Under the pieces are notes generated by a model that was given only the letters and a program-made list of their open reading frames with translations, was not told the DNA's origin and ran no database searches. Of a stretch of DNA of 5,880 nucleotides, positions 1 to 4,647 are shown piece by piece. The stretch covers positions 1 to 5,880 of the forward strand of contig DNRQ01000071.1 of NCBI GenBank assembly GCA_003499925.1, in the 5' to 3' direction. The translations under genes and the position numbers were made by a program. Each line of letters opens with the position of its first letter. Positions within the stretch are counted from its first letter, which is position 1. This DNA comes from Geobacter sp. (GTDB taxonomy: Bacteria > Desulfobacterota > Desulfuromonadia > Geobacterales > Geobacteraceae).

Positions 1-297
1 AAAGGCACCCGTCAGGTGCTACTCAGTCCGACAAAAGTGAAGAGCCTCATGCCAAAAAAATGCTCTTGCGGTAACACTGAATTCAAGGACAAAGAGCCAT
101 ATTACACGCACCAACTTCTAGAGCTTCCCGAGATTGCCCTTTTTGTTACACACTTTATCCTGGCGGCCCAAGGGGGACGGGCGGCCCAAGGGGGACGTCC
201 CTGCAATCCAGGTCTTGCTTTGTGCTCATTAGCAACCGACCCCGCCTGCTGCGGCGTTTTGTCCAGGAGTAAGCTTACTGCCCCATCCCCACCCTGA
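1..297 (+). pseudogene. IS66-family transposase remnant (N-terminal zinc-ribbon part, truncated)
   Basis: The frame is open from the left window edge, so the true start lies outside. Residues read through RQVLLSPTKV, then KKCSCGNTEF, PYYTHQ and ELPEIALFVTHFIL. This matches the arrangement I know from the region before and inside the zinc-ribbon of IS66-type transposases (RQVLL-PT-V, then CxCGN, then THQ-ELPEI). Similarity stops at about position 162, directly after THFIL. The second cysteine pair of the ribbon and the whole catalytic DDE domain are missing. From 163 the frame runs through a duplicated AAQGGR hexapeptide and unrelated sequence to a TGA at 295-297. The remnant cannot encode an active transposase. 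The family call rests on remembered motif order and no search was run. Any upstream part of the element is outside the window. Confidence 0.7.
162..197. repeat. Exact 18-bp tandem duplication at the transposase break point
   Basis: GGCGGCCCAAGGGGGACG occurs twice back to back (162-179 and 180-197) with no mismatch. The second copy runs into TCCC, giving GGGGACGTCCC, a short self-complementary tract. The repeat begins where similarity to the IS66 transposase ends, so it probably marks the junction of the deletion or insertion that broke the gene. Confidence 0.9.
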
Positions 298-318
298 CCC
301 TCCCCTTGAAGGGGAGGG
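298..318. repeat. GC-rich intergenic palindrome (REP-like)
   Basis: CCCTCCCCT (298-306) and AGGGGAGGG (310-318) are perfect 9-bp complementary arms around a TGA loop. They are preceded by a run of short CCCC/ACCC blocks (281-297). The layout is the same as in the palindrome at 1931-1953, so the two are probably copies of one dispersed repeat family. No U-tract follows on either strand, which argues against a simple terminator. Confidence 0.7.
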
Positions 319-563
319 GACGTGGAGGATAGAGGGTGAACTTACTCAGAAGCCTCTTGTCGTATGTTGCTCCTGGAGGCTTTTCCGAGCTTCCGGATTT
401 ACAGCACCTCTTCTCACTCTCCCTTCCCCTCCAACTCGCTGATGAATTCTCTCTAGCCAGTGGTGCCACGGACGGCCCGGGGTCCTCATCCCCTCACTTG
501 GCGCTAGCCTTTGAACAAGCGTTGGATGCCGATACGGGGGGCGGCGTGGGGGGCAGCGGGGGT
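319..563. other. Stretch with no supported gene
   Basis: Between the palindrome and the 21-bp repeat array I find no coding region with a recognisable product. A GTG at 336-338 has a well-spaced GGAGG (324-328), but its reading frame gives a glycine/serine-rich unrecognised peptide. That frame then enters the repeat array and stops at 801-803. AAGCCTCTT at 350-358 is the complement of AAGAGGCTT at 939-947, on the other side of the array. Confidence 0.5.
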
Positions 564-932
564 GAAGATCACGTGAAGTATCGCGAGGTTGAAGCTCAAC
601 CCCACGAGGATGAAGACCAACATCGCAATGATGAATATCAACATCGCGATGATGAAAATAAACATCGCGATGATGAAAATAAACACCGCGATATTGAAGA
701 TAAACACCGCGATGTTGAAGCTCTCCCCCTCGATGATGAAAATAAACACCGCAATGATCAAAATAAACACCGCTATGATGAAGATCAACATCGCGATGAT
801 TAAAATAAACATCGCGATGGAGAAGATCAATACCGCGGTGTTGAAGCTCACCCCCTCAATGATGAAGATGAACACCGCGAGGATGAAGCTCATGATAGTT
901 GGGATGAAGCTAAGGCAAAAATGAGCAGCCAT
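504..932 (-). CDS. Possible repetitive, highly hydrophobic hypothetical protein (doubtful)
   Basis: This 142-residue frame covers the whole tandem array. It begins MAAHFCLSFIPTIM, continues as heptads such as VFIFIIA, MFIFIIA and MLIFIIA, and ends in a polar FTPAAPHAAPRIG tail with a TAG stop. A polar SFN-containing heptad (GVSFN, GESFN, GLSFN) recurs every 42 residues, dividing the chain into nearly pure Ile/Phe/Leu/Met/Ala/Val stretches of about 35 residues. If made, it would sit in or on a membrane. In its favour, repeat-unit differences are mostly silent or conservative in this frame: unit positions 1 and 10 always leave Ile, and 7 and 13 swap Phe and Leu. Against it, no Shine-Dalgarno sequence precedes the ATG, I recognise no family, and an array whose period is a multiple of three keeps several frames open by chance. 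An alternative plus-strand frame (589-924, heptads like MKINTAM) shares the same third codon positions and is also open. Confidence 0.3.
   Translation of the reverse strand: MAAHFCLSFIPTIMSFILAVFIFIIEGVSFNTAVLIFSIAMFILIIAMLIFIIAVFILIIAVFIFIIEGESFNIAVFIFNIAVFIFIIAMFIFIIAMLIFIIAMLVFILVGLSFNLAILHVIFTPAAPHAAPRIGIQRLFKG
564..920. repeat. Imperfect 21-bp tandem repeat array with a 126-bp higher-order period
   Basis: About 17 consecutive 21-bp units can be laid end to end without gaps from 564 to 920. The typical unit reads GATGATGAAAATAAA followed by CATCGC or CACCGC. Units starting at 585, 711 and 837 differ from the rest in the same way: they carry GTTGAAGCTC followed by a C-rich end. They are spaced exactly 126 bp (six units) apart, so the array grew first by 21-bp units and then by six-unit blocks. 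The first unit and the last two (879-920) are degenerate. Most differences among regular units fall at unit positions 1, 7, 10, 13 and 18. Positions 1, 7, 10 and 13 are third codon positions in the minus-strand frame of the 504-932 reading frame. Confidence 0.95.
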
Positions 933-1054
933 TCACTAAAGAGGCTTTAATCATTCAGCTGGGTTAGGCTGGAGGCTCGGGAGACGCAACTGAGAAGGGA
1001 GATCGGGAAGGGGGGAAACGGGTCGCTGCTTGGGAAGGGGAAGGAGTAGAGTTA

Positions 1055-1077
1055 GAGGGTACCGTTGAGGTACCCTC
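1055..1077. terminator. Hairpin downstream of the 213-residue gene (possible terminator)
   Basis: GAGGGTACC (1055-1063) and GGTACCCTC (1069-1077) form a perfect 9-bp stem around GTTGA. It lies 37 bases beyond the stop codon of the minus-strand gene at 1115-1756. The sequence following the stem on that strand is CTAACTCTACTCC, not a U-run. It may therefore slow or protect the 3' end without being a classic intrinsic terminator. Confidence 0.4.
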
Positions 1078-1093
1078 AGGACGAAACTGTAGC

Positions 1094-1107
1094 GCCAACC
1101 GGTTGGC
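1094..1107. repeat. Perfect 14-bp palindrome
   Basis: GCCAACCGGTTGGC is self-complementary over all 14 bases and ends 7 bases past the stop codon of the gene at 1115-1756. With no loop it suits a dimeric DNA-binding protein better than an RNA hairpin, but no promoter is visible beside it. Chance is possible. Confidence 0.4.
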
Positions 1108-1114
1108 CCGCTGA

Positions 1115-1756
1115 TCAGGTGATCGTTGTGCTCACGACACCGGACCAAGGGCCGGGGCCTTCCTGGCCCTGGTGCCTCATTCGGAAGTAGGTATTTCCAG
1201 CTGCGAGATTGTCCATTATCATATTCTGGGAATCGGGAAAGATCGCCTTGTGGAACCAGTCATCCTCAACCGATGGGTCTTTCTGGTTAATGTGGATCTC
1301 ATGGAGTAACGCGCCCGCGAAAGTGCTGGCTGTGGCAAGCGCCCTGCCTCGTTCGCCAGCGTTAGCAACCTTGAAATCATGAGGAGCTACCAGCGGTAAC
1401 TTTACCCTGTTGGCGCTTCTCCGTTCCTGGGTAACTGTGAATCCTGTGGTCAAAAGTGCATCGGGATTCAGTATGAACGCAGCTTCCAGAACCGATGCTA
1501 TCTGATCCAGGAGCACCACGATTTCCTCACTGAGCTTTTCGCGCTCGCGAATCACCGAGCGGCCCCCATCGAGGGCCAGATGGTAGGTCGTGTCAAGGCG
1601 GTCCACTTTCTCTAAAAACTGCTGCCGGAGGGCAGCGATTGAATCAGGGAGGCCCGGGGTATCGGTCAGGCCATGCTGCACTTTCTTACAAAAGGCGAAG
1701 AATTTTACAGGCGATCTGATCTGTCGGAAATCACGTTTTATCATCCTCCGTTGCAT
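1115..1756 (-). CDS. Hypothetical protein with fibronectin type III-like C-terminus
   Basis: The product is 213 residues. The ATG at 1754-1756 is chosen because AAGGAGG (minus strand, 1762-1768) lies five bases before it. A GTG start at 1771 would place that Shine-Dalgarno sequence inside the coding region. The N-terminus is basic (MQRRMIKRDFRQIR). Residues 45-95 look helical and charged, with a YHLALDGGRSVIREREK stretch at 58-74. Residues about 120-213 resemble a fibronectin type III fold: the start reads PLVAPHDFKVANAGERG and the end GNTYFRMRHQGQEGPGPWS then VVSTTIT, the usual Y-x-R-x-R...G-PWS...V strand pattern. There is no signal peptide or membrane segment, so it is probably cytoplasmic. 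I associate this architecture with hypothetical proteins recurring in Geobacter genomes, from memory only. The function is unknown. It appears to be a single-gene unit with its own promoter-like sequence and a hairpin beyond the stop. Confidence 0.85.
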   Translation of the reverse strand: MQRRMIKRDFRQIRSPVKFFAFCKKVQHGLTDTPGLPDSIAALRQQFLEKVDRLDTTYHLALDGGRSVIREREKLSEEIVVLLDQIASVLEAAFILNPDALLTTGFTVTQERRSANRVKLPLVAPHDFKVANAGERGRALATASTFAGALLHEIHINQKDPSVEDDWFHKAIFPDSQNMIMDNLAAGNTYFRMRHQGQEGPGPWSGVVSTTIT

Positions 1757-1761
1757 TGACA

Positions 1762-1768
1762 CCTCCTT
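1762..1768 (-). promoter_or_regulatory. Ribosome binding site that fixes the start of the 213-residue protein
   Basis: The minus strand reads AAGGAGG, then TGTCA, then ATG. This near-perfect anti-16S match with 5-base spacing supports ATG at 1756 over the longer GTG frame beginning at 1771. Confidence 0.8.
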
Positions 1769-1846
1769 CACTTCCGGATTGTTGCGGCTAGAGGAGTTGA
1801 CGAACTCGGGCCGCCAGCCGGCCTTGCGTAGACATTAAAGTGACAC

Positions 1847-1852
1847 ATTATA
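1847..1852 (-). promoter_or_regulatory. Candidate -10 box for the 213-residue gene
   Basis: The minus strand carries a perfect TATAAT here, about 90 bases upstream of the chosen ATG, in an AT-richer patch than its surroundings. Seventeen bases further upstream the sequence (CACATC) is a poor -35 match, so any sigma-70 promoter would be weak or activator-dependent. The position is plausible but untested. Confidence 0.35.
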
Positions 1853-1930
1853 CTATCGAGTATGGACAAGATGTGATGGCTGTCGTTTGATGAGGACGGA
1901 AACCGGCGTACCTCTACACCCTCTCCCCAA

Positions 1931-1953
1931 CCCTCTCCCGTCAAGGGAGAGGG
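1931..1953. repeat. GC-rich intergenic palindrome (REP-like), second copy
   Basis: CCCTCTCCC (1931-1939) and GGGAGAGGG (1945-1953) are perfect 9-bp arms around GTCAA. They are preceded by repeated CCCTCTCCCC-type blocks (1918-1930). The same layout occurs at 298-318. It lies in the gap between the 213-residue gene's upstream region and the hcp terminator, where dispersed extragenic palindromes typically sit. Confidence 0.75.
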
Positions 1954-1997
1954 GGTGCTTGCGCAGTGTGCGGAAGATTGACGCTAATCAAGAAAGA

Positions 1998-2031
1998 AAA
2001 AGCGGCCCCGGGTTAACGCGGGGCCGCTTTT
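1998..2031 (-). terminator. Strong intrinsic terminator of hcp
   Basis: Positions 1998-2010 (AAAAGCGGCCCCG) pair perfectly with 2019-2031 (CGGGGCCGCTTTT), a 13-bp stem of which 9 pairs are G-C, around an 8-base loop. On the minus strand the stem is followed by a T-rich run continuing as TTTTTCTTTC. It begins 43 bases past the hcp stop codon. The opposite strand also has a short T-run, so it could act in both directions, but no plus-strand gene is seen to need it. Confidence 0.9.
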
Positions 2032-2074
2032 ATATTTGCTTCTGCTATCTGAGCGCTGCTACCAGCTCAAGCTA

Positions 2075-3781
2075 TTACCCGAGGATCTGCTTCAGATCGC
2101 CTTCGGCGGTGCCGATCGGCCCGATGTTGAAGTTCTCAACCAGGAAGTTGAGCACGTTCGGGGTGATGAAGGCCGGCAGGGTCGGTCCGAGCTTGATGTC
2201 CTTGATCCCGAGGTGGAGCAGGGTCAGCAGGATCGCCACCGCCTTCTGCTCGTACCAGGAGAGGATGAAGGAGAGCGGCAGGTCGTTGACGCCGCACTTG
2301 AAGGCGCCGGCAAGTGCTACTGCTATCTGGATCGCGGAGTAGGCGTCGTTGCACTGACCGATGTCCAGAAGGCGCGGAATGCCGCCGATGTCGCCGAAGT
2401 CGAGCTTGTTGAAGCGGTACTTGCCGCAGGCCAGGGTCAGGATGACGCAGTCGCTCGGTACTTTCTCCGCAAATTCGGTGTAGTAGTTACGCCCGCTCTT
2501 TGCTCCGTCGCAGCCGCCGATCAGGAAGAAGTGACGGATCTGGCCGGCTTTGACTGCGTCGATGACCTTGTCGGCGACGCCCAGCACTGCGTTGTGCCCG
2601 AAGCCGGTGAGGATTTCCTTGCCGAGATTCTCTTCGAAGCCGGGAAGCGACAGCGCCTTCTCGATTACCGGGGAGAAGTCCATCCCTGCGATGTTCTTGA
2701 CGTCGGGCCACTGTACCAGACCCCAGGTGAACAGGCGGTCCTTGTAGGTTTCCGCGGGGCGCTGGATGCAGTTGGTGTTGAAGATGATGGCGCCGGGGAA
2801 TCCCGCGAATTCCTTGGCCTGGTCCTGCCACGCTCCGCCGAAGTTGCCGACGAGGTGGGTGTATTTCTTGAGGCCGGGGTAGCCGTGGGCGGGAAGCATC
2901 TCGCCGTGGGTGTAAACGTTGACCCCTTTGCCTTCGGTCTGCTTCAAGAGCTCTTCGAGCATGCGCAGGTCGTGGCCGGAAACGAGGATCGCCTTCCCTG
3001 CCTTGGTGCCGAGCTGGACGGGGGTCGGGACCGGGTGGCCGAAGCTGTCGGTGTTGGCCTTGTCGAGCAGCTGCATGGTGATCAGGTTGATCCGGCCGCA
3101 CTCCATGGCGAGGCCGACGAAGTCCATGAGGCCGAGGCTCTTGTCGAGTGTTGCCGACAGTGCCTGATGGGTGTAGGCGTAGATCTCGTCGTTCTCCAGC
3201 CCGATCACCAGGGCGTGGTGGGCGTAGGCCGCGTACCCTTTCATGCCGTAGATGATGATTTCCTGAACCGATTTCACGTCGGGGTCGATGGAGTCGTCTT
3301 TCACGCCGTGCTCTGCGCCCAGGGCGACCAGCTGGTCGGTGCTGCCGGGGGTGAAGGGCTTGGCTGCGTCGGGGACATCACCGGTGAACGGTCCGCCGTT
3401 GGCCTTTTCGAAGAGCGCCTGGGCCTTGTCGCGGTTCTTTGCGGCGTCGCGCACCAGCTTGGCGATCTCTTCGGCGTCGAAGTCGACGTTGGTGACGGTG
3501 GTGAAGAGGCCGTCCAGCATGAAGTGGTCGATGGCGGAGTCTTTGGCTCCCTTCTCGCGGGCCTTGTGCGCCCAGAAGGCGATACCTTTCATCGAGTAGA
3601 CCAGCTGGTCCTGCAGAGCCGCTACGTCCGGTTTCTTGCCGCAGACGCCAACTTTCGAGCAGCCGCCGTTGGCAGCCTGTTCACACTGATAGCAAAACAT
3701 GTTCTCCATTTCTTCCCCCTTGGGTGCTGCGTTAGTAGTTGATGTGGAAAATCCCAGCCAGCTTTTGATCTTGTTCTTCAT
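2075..3781 (-). CDS. hcp: Hydroxylamine reductase / hybrid-cluster protein, class I
   Basis: Hcp is an iron-sulfur protein shown in other bacteria to reduce nitric oxide to N2O and, in vitro, hydroxylamine to ammonia; it acts in nitrosative stress defence. The product has 568 residues. The N-terminal cluster motif is C30-x2-C33-x7-C41-x5-C47, the class I spacing. All hybrid-cluster ligands known from the Desulfovibrio enzyme have counterparts: H270 (SGHDL), E294 (THGEMLPAHGYP), C338 (NTNCIQRP), C424 (GGCDGAKSG, the persulfide cysteine), C452 (LACGKYRFN), C477 (GQCNDAYS) and E511 with K513 (SWYEQKA). Spacing between ligands matches the reference closely apart from about eight residues fewer between C338 and C424. 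The start at 3781 has AGGAGA four bases upstream. It adds 24 residues (MKNKIKSWLGFSTS...) to the usual family start. ATG at 3709 (MENMFCYQC), behind a GGGGGA, would give 544 residues and is a real alternative. The gene stands alone, with an HcpR-like site upstream and a strong terminator downstream. No hcr reductase gene is in view. Confidence 0.97.
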   Translation of the reverse strand: MKNKIKSWLGFSTSTTNAAPKGEEMENMFCYQCEQAANGGCSKVGVCGKKPDVAALQDQLVYSMKGIAFWAHKAREKGAKDSAIDHFMLDGLFTTVTNVDFDAEEIAKLVRDAAKNRDKAQALFEKANGGPFTGDVPDAAKPFTPGSTDQLVALGAEHGVKDDSIDPDVKSVQEIIIYGMKGYAAYAHHALVIGLENDEIYAYTHQALSATLDKSLGLMDFVGLAMECGRINLITMQLLDKANTDSFGHPVPTPVQLGTKAGKAILVSGHDLRMLEELLKQTEGKGVNVYTHGEMLPAHGYPGLKKYTHLVGNFGGAWQDQAKEFAGFPGAIIFNTNCIQRPAETYKDRLFTWGLVQWPDVKNIAGMDFSPVIEKALSLPGFEENLGKEILTGFGHNAVLGVADKVIDAVKAGQIRHFFLIGGCDGAKSGRNYYTEFAEKVPSDCVILTLACGKYRFNKLDFGDIGGIPRLLDIGQCNDAYSAIQIAVALAGAFKCGVNDLPLSFILSWYEQKAVAILLTLLHLGIKDIKLGPTLPAFITPNVLNFLVENFNIGPIGTAEGDLKQILG

Positions 3782-3826
3782 CGATTCTCCTGTGCGCCGG
3801 TTTTCCGGGCCGTTGTATTATCTCTG

Positions 3827-3843
3827 GGAGCTCGGTAAGCTCC
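3827..3843. other. Small inverted repeat in the hcp leader
   Basis: GGAGCT (3827-3832) and AGCTCC (3838-3843) form a 6-bp stem with a CGGTA loop. It lies inside the predicted 90-base untranslated leader of hcp. It is too short and too far from the ribosome binding site to call a riboswitch or attenuator. Confidence 0.3.
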
Positions 3844-3878
3844 GGTCATTCATTAACTTGCTGCTGCTCGATGGAGCC

Positions 3879-3884
3879 ACCTTA
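3879..3884 (-). promoter_or_regulatory. Candidate -10 box of the hcp promoter
   Basis: The minus strand reads TAAGGT, a partial match to TATAAT (first two bases and last). Taken as -12 to -7 it puts the transcription start at 3872, leaving a 90-base leader. The palindromic site at 3907-3920 is then centred exactly at -41.5, the class II position for Crp/Fnr-family activators. Such promoters often have weak core elements, and no good -35 is seen. Confidence 0.45.
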
Positions 3885-3906
3885 GCCCGAACCTGACGGC
3901 GCGGCC

Positions 3907-3920
3907 TTGACCTAGGTCAT
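3907..3920. promoter_or_regulatory. HcpR-type (Crp/Fnr family) operator upstream of hcp
   Basis: The site reads TTGACCTAGGTCAT, of which the central 12 bases (3908-3919) are a perfect palindrome. It agrees with the TTGAC....GTCAA pattern I recall for HcpR sites ahead of hcp genes in Desulfovibrio and relatives. It lies 126 bases upstream of the hcp start codon and is positioned for class II activation of the candidate promoter. An A-rich tract on the hcp-coding strand (3951-3971) lies further upstream and could act as an UP-like element. The regulator gene itself is not in the window. Another Fnr-like protein such as Dnr is possible. Confidence 0.65.
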
Positions 3921-4036
3921 AAAAACGGACACTGTTTGCGTATACGGATCTTTTTTGTCTTTTGTTGTTTTGACTCGTTATCAGGCTCCAGGTCCACTTG
4001 TTCCGAACGTCTGGGCTACCTTATTCGCTCGTTTTT

Positions 4037-4076
4037 AAGCTCCAGCTGGGAATGGATTGTGTTGGAGCTGGAGCTT
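4037..4076. repeat. Inverted repeat, first part of an intergenic repeat element
   Basis: AAGCTCCAGCT (4037-4047) and AGCTGGAGCTT (4066-4076) are perfect 11-bp arms around an 18-base loop. The same AGCTGGAGCTT-type core recurs in the neighbouring hairpin and tandem repeats at 4091-4166, so both belong to one composite element. It resembles the AAGCTCCAGCTTGGGAAC-type dispersed repeats seen in many bacterial intergenic regions, which is a memory-based comparison. Short reading frames across it look like repeat translation, not genes. Confidence 0.8.
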
Positions 4077-4090
4077 CAGGAATGCTGGGC

Positions 4091-4166
4091 GTTCCCAAGC
4101 TGGAGCTTGGGAACGAGATATGTGGAGCTTGGGAACGAGATATGTGGAACTCGGGAACGAGATATT
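4091..4166. repeat. Hairpin followed by three 22-bp tandem copies
   Basis: GTTCCCAAGCT (4091-4101) and AGCTTGGGAAC (4104-4114) form a perfect 11-bp stem separated by only GG. The right arm is part of a 22-bp unit (TGGAGCTTGGGAAC then GAGATATG) present at 4101-4122 and 4123-4144 without mismatch. A third copy at 4145-4166 has three changes. The element, with 4037-4076, fills most of the 489-base gap between hcp and the 90-residue gene. The rest of that gap, apart from the hcp promoter, shows no further gene. Confidence 0.9.
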
Positions 4167-4270
4167 CACTCCGGAAAGGTCTCTGGCGTGGCTGGACGTG
4201 GGATTGAGTACGTGCTGATGCAACGGTTGGGCAAGGGAAGGCGGGGATGTATGCGTGGTAACTGCGCTGG

Positions 4271-4543
4271 TTAGTTGTCTATGGTGCCGACCATGGCCCG
4301 GTAGATATCGGGACGGAGCACGAACTGCAGACTTGAGGATGTGGCGGTGCCAAAGGCAATCGCCTGATCTCCTCCAATGGAACAGTTGAGATTGAAGATC
4401 GGGCGCAGGTTGAGGCCGAAGCGAACTACGTCGGCTTCGAATACCGGCCCGTATTTGGTGGCGAACTCCGAGAGTCTATCCCATGTCGACAACATTTCCA
4501 CGGGAATCGATACACCATTTGCTACTCGTACAAGATCCGACAT
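4271..4543 (-). CDS. Hypothetical 90-residue protein
   Basis: I do not recognise a family. The ATG at 4543 is chosen because AAGGAG (minus strand, 4550-4555) lies six bases before it; a longer start at 4585 would swallow this site. The product begins MSDLVRVANGVSIPVEMLS, has a probable helix with WDRLSEFATKYG (21-32), a middle part RFGLNLRPIFNLNCSIGG (41-58) with the only cysteine, and ends RPDIYRAMVGTIDN. The middle and end alternate hydrophobic and polar residues, suggesting beta strands. It has no signal peptide, no membrane segment and no metal motif, so it is probably a small soluble cytoplasmic protein. It lies 104 bases downstream of the MFS exporter gene on the same strand and could be co-transcribed. 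Alternatively a weak TATATC box in that gap (minus strand, about 4574-4579) could drive it. The strong ribosome binding site is the main support for a real gene. Confidence 0.65.
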   Translation of the reverse strand: MSDLVRVANGVSIPVEMLSTWDRLSEFATKYGPVFEADVVRFGLNLRPIFNLNCSIGGDQAIAFGTATSSSLQFVLRPDIYRAMVGTIDN

Positions 4544-4647
4544 GATCTGCTCCTTGTGCCTGCATGCTAAAGGATATATCGGCACTGGAGCCCGAAACTT
4601 AAGACCCTGCCTGCAGCAATGGGAGCGTTATTTTCCACCAATCATCT

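Noticed and set aside
336..803. Plus-strand frame of 155 codons with GTG start and GGAGG seven bases upstream, ending in Asp/Glu/His/Arg heptads
   Set aside because: Its second half is the 21-bp repeat read in a frame where variation falls on first codon positions. It ends at a stop made by one base change in a repeat unit, and its first half has no recognisable content.
585..920. CRISPR array
   Set aside because: The units are contiguous 21-mers with no unique spacers, so this is a tandem repeat, not repeat-spacer structure.
589..924. Plus-strand frame with MKINTAM-like heptads
   Set aside because: Open mainly because the repeat period is a multiple of three. It starts at TTG inside the array without a ribosome binding site. 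It cannot be fully excluded because it shares third codon positions with the minus frame.
951..1148. Minus-strand 65-codon frame overlapping the 3' end of the 213-residue gene
   Set aside because: It overlaps a better supported gene in another frame and its Pro/Leu-rich product comes from low-complexity G-rich DNA.
2036..3742. Long plus-strand frame of 568 codons opposite hcp
   Set aside because: It is the antisense shadow of hcp, whose minus-strand product has all family ligands. The plus product is a Val/Gly/Asp-rich sequence typical of antisense translation of a GC-rich gene.
3951..3971. T-rich run on the plus strand as a terminator
   Set aside because: Only an 8-bp palindrome (CGTATACG, 3939-3946) precedes it and no plus-strand gene ends there. 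It is more likely AT-rich DNA upstream of the hcp promoter.
3936..4274. Short frames on both strands between hcp and the 90-residue gene
   Set aside because: They translate the hairpin and 22-bp repeats (for example WERPAFLKL-like peptides) and have no ribosome binding sites.
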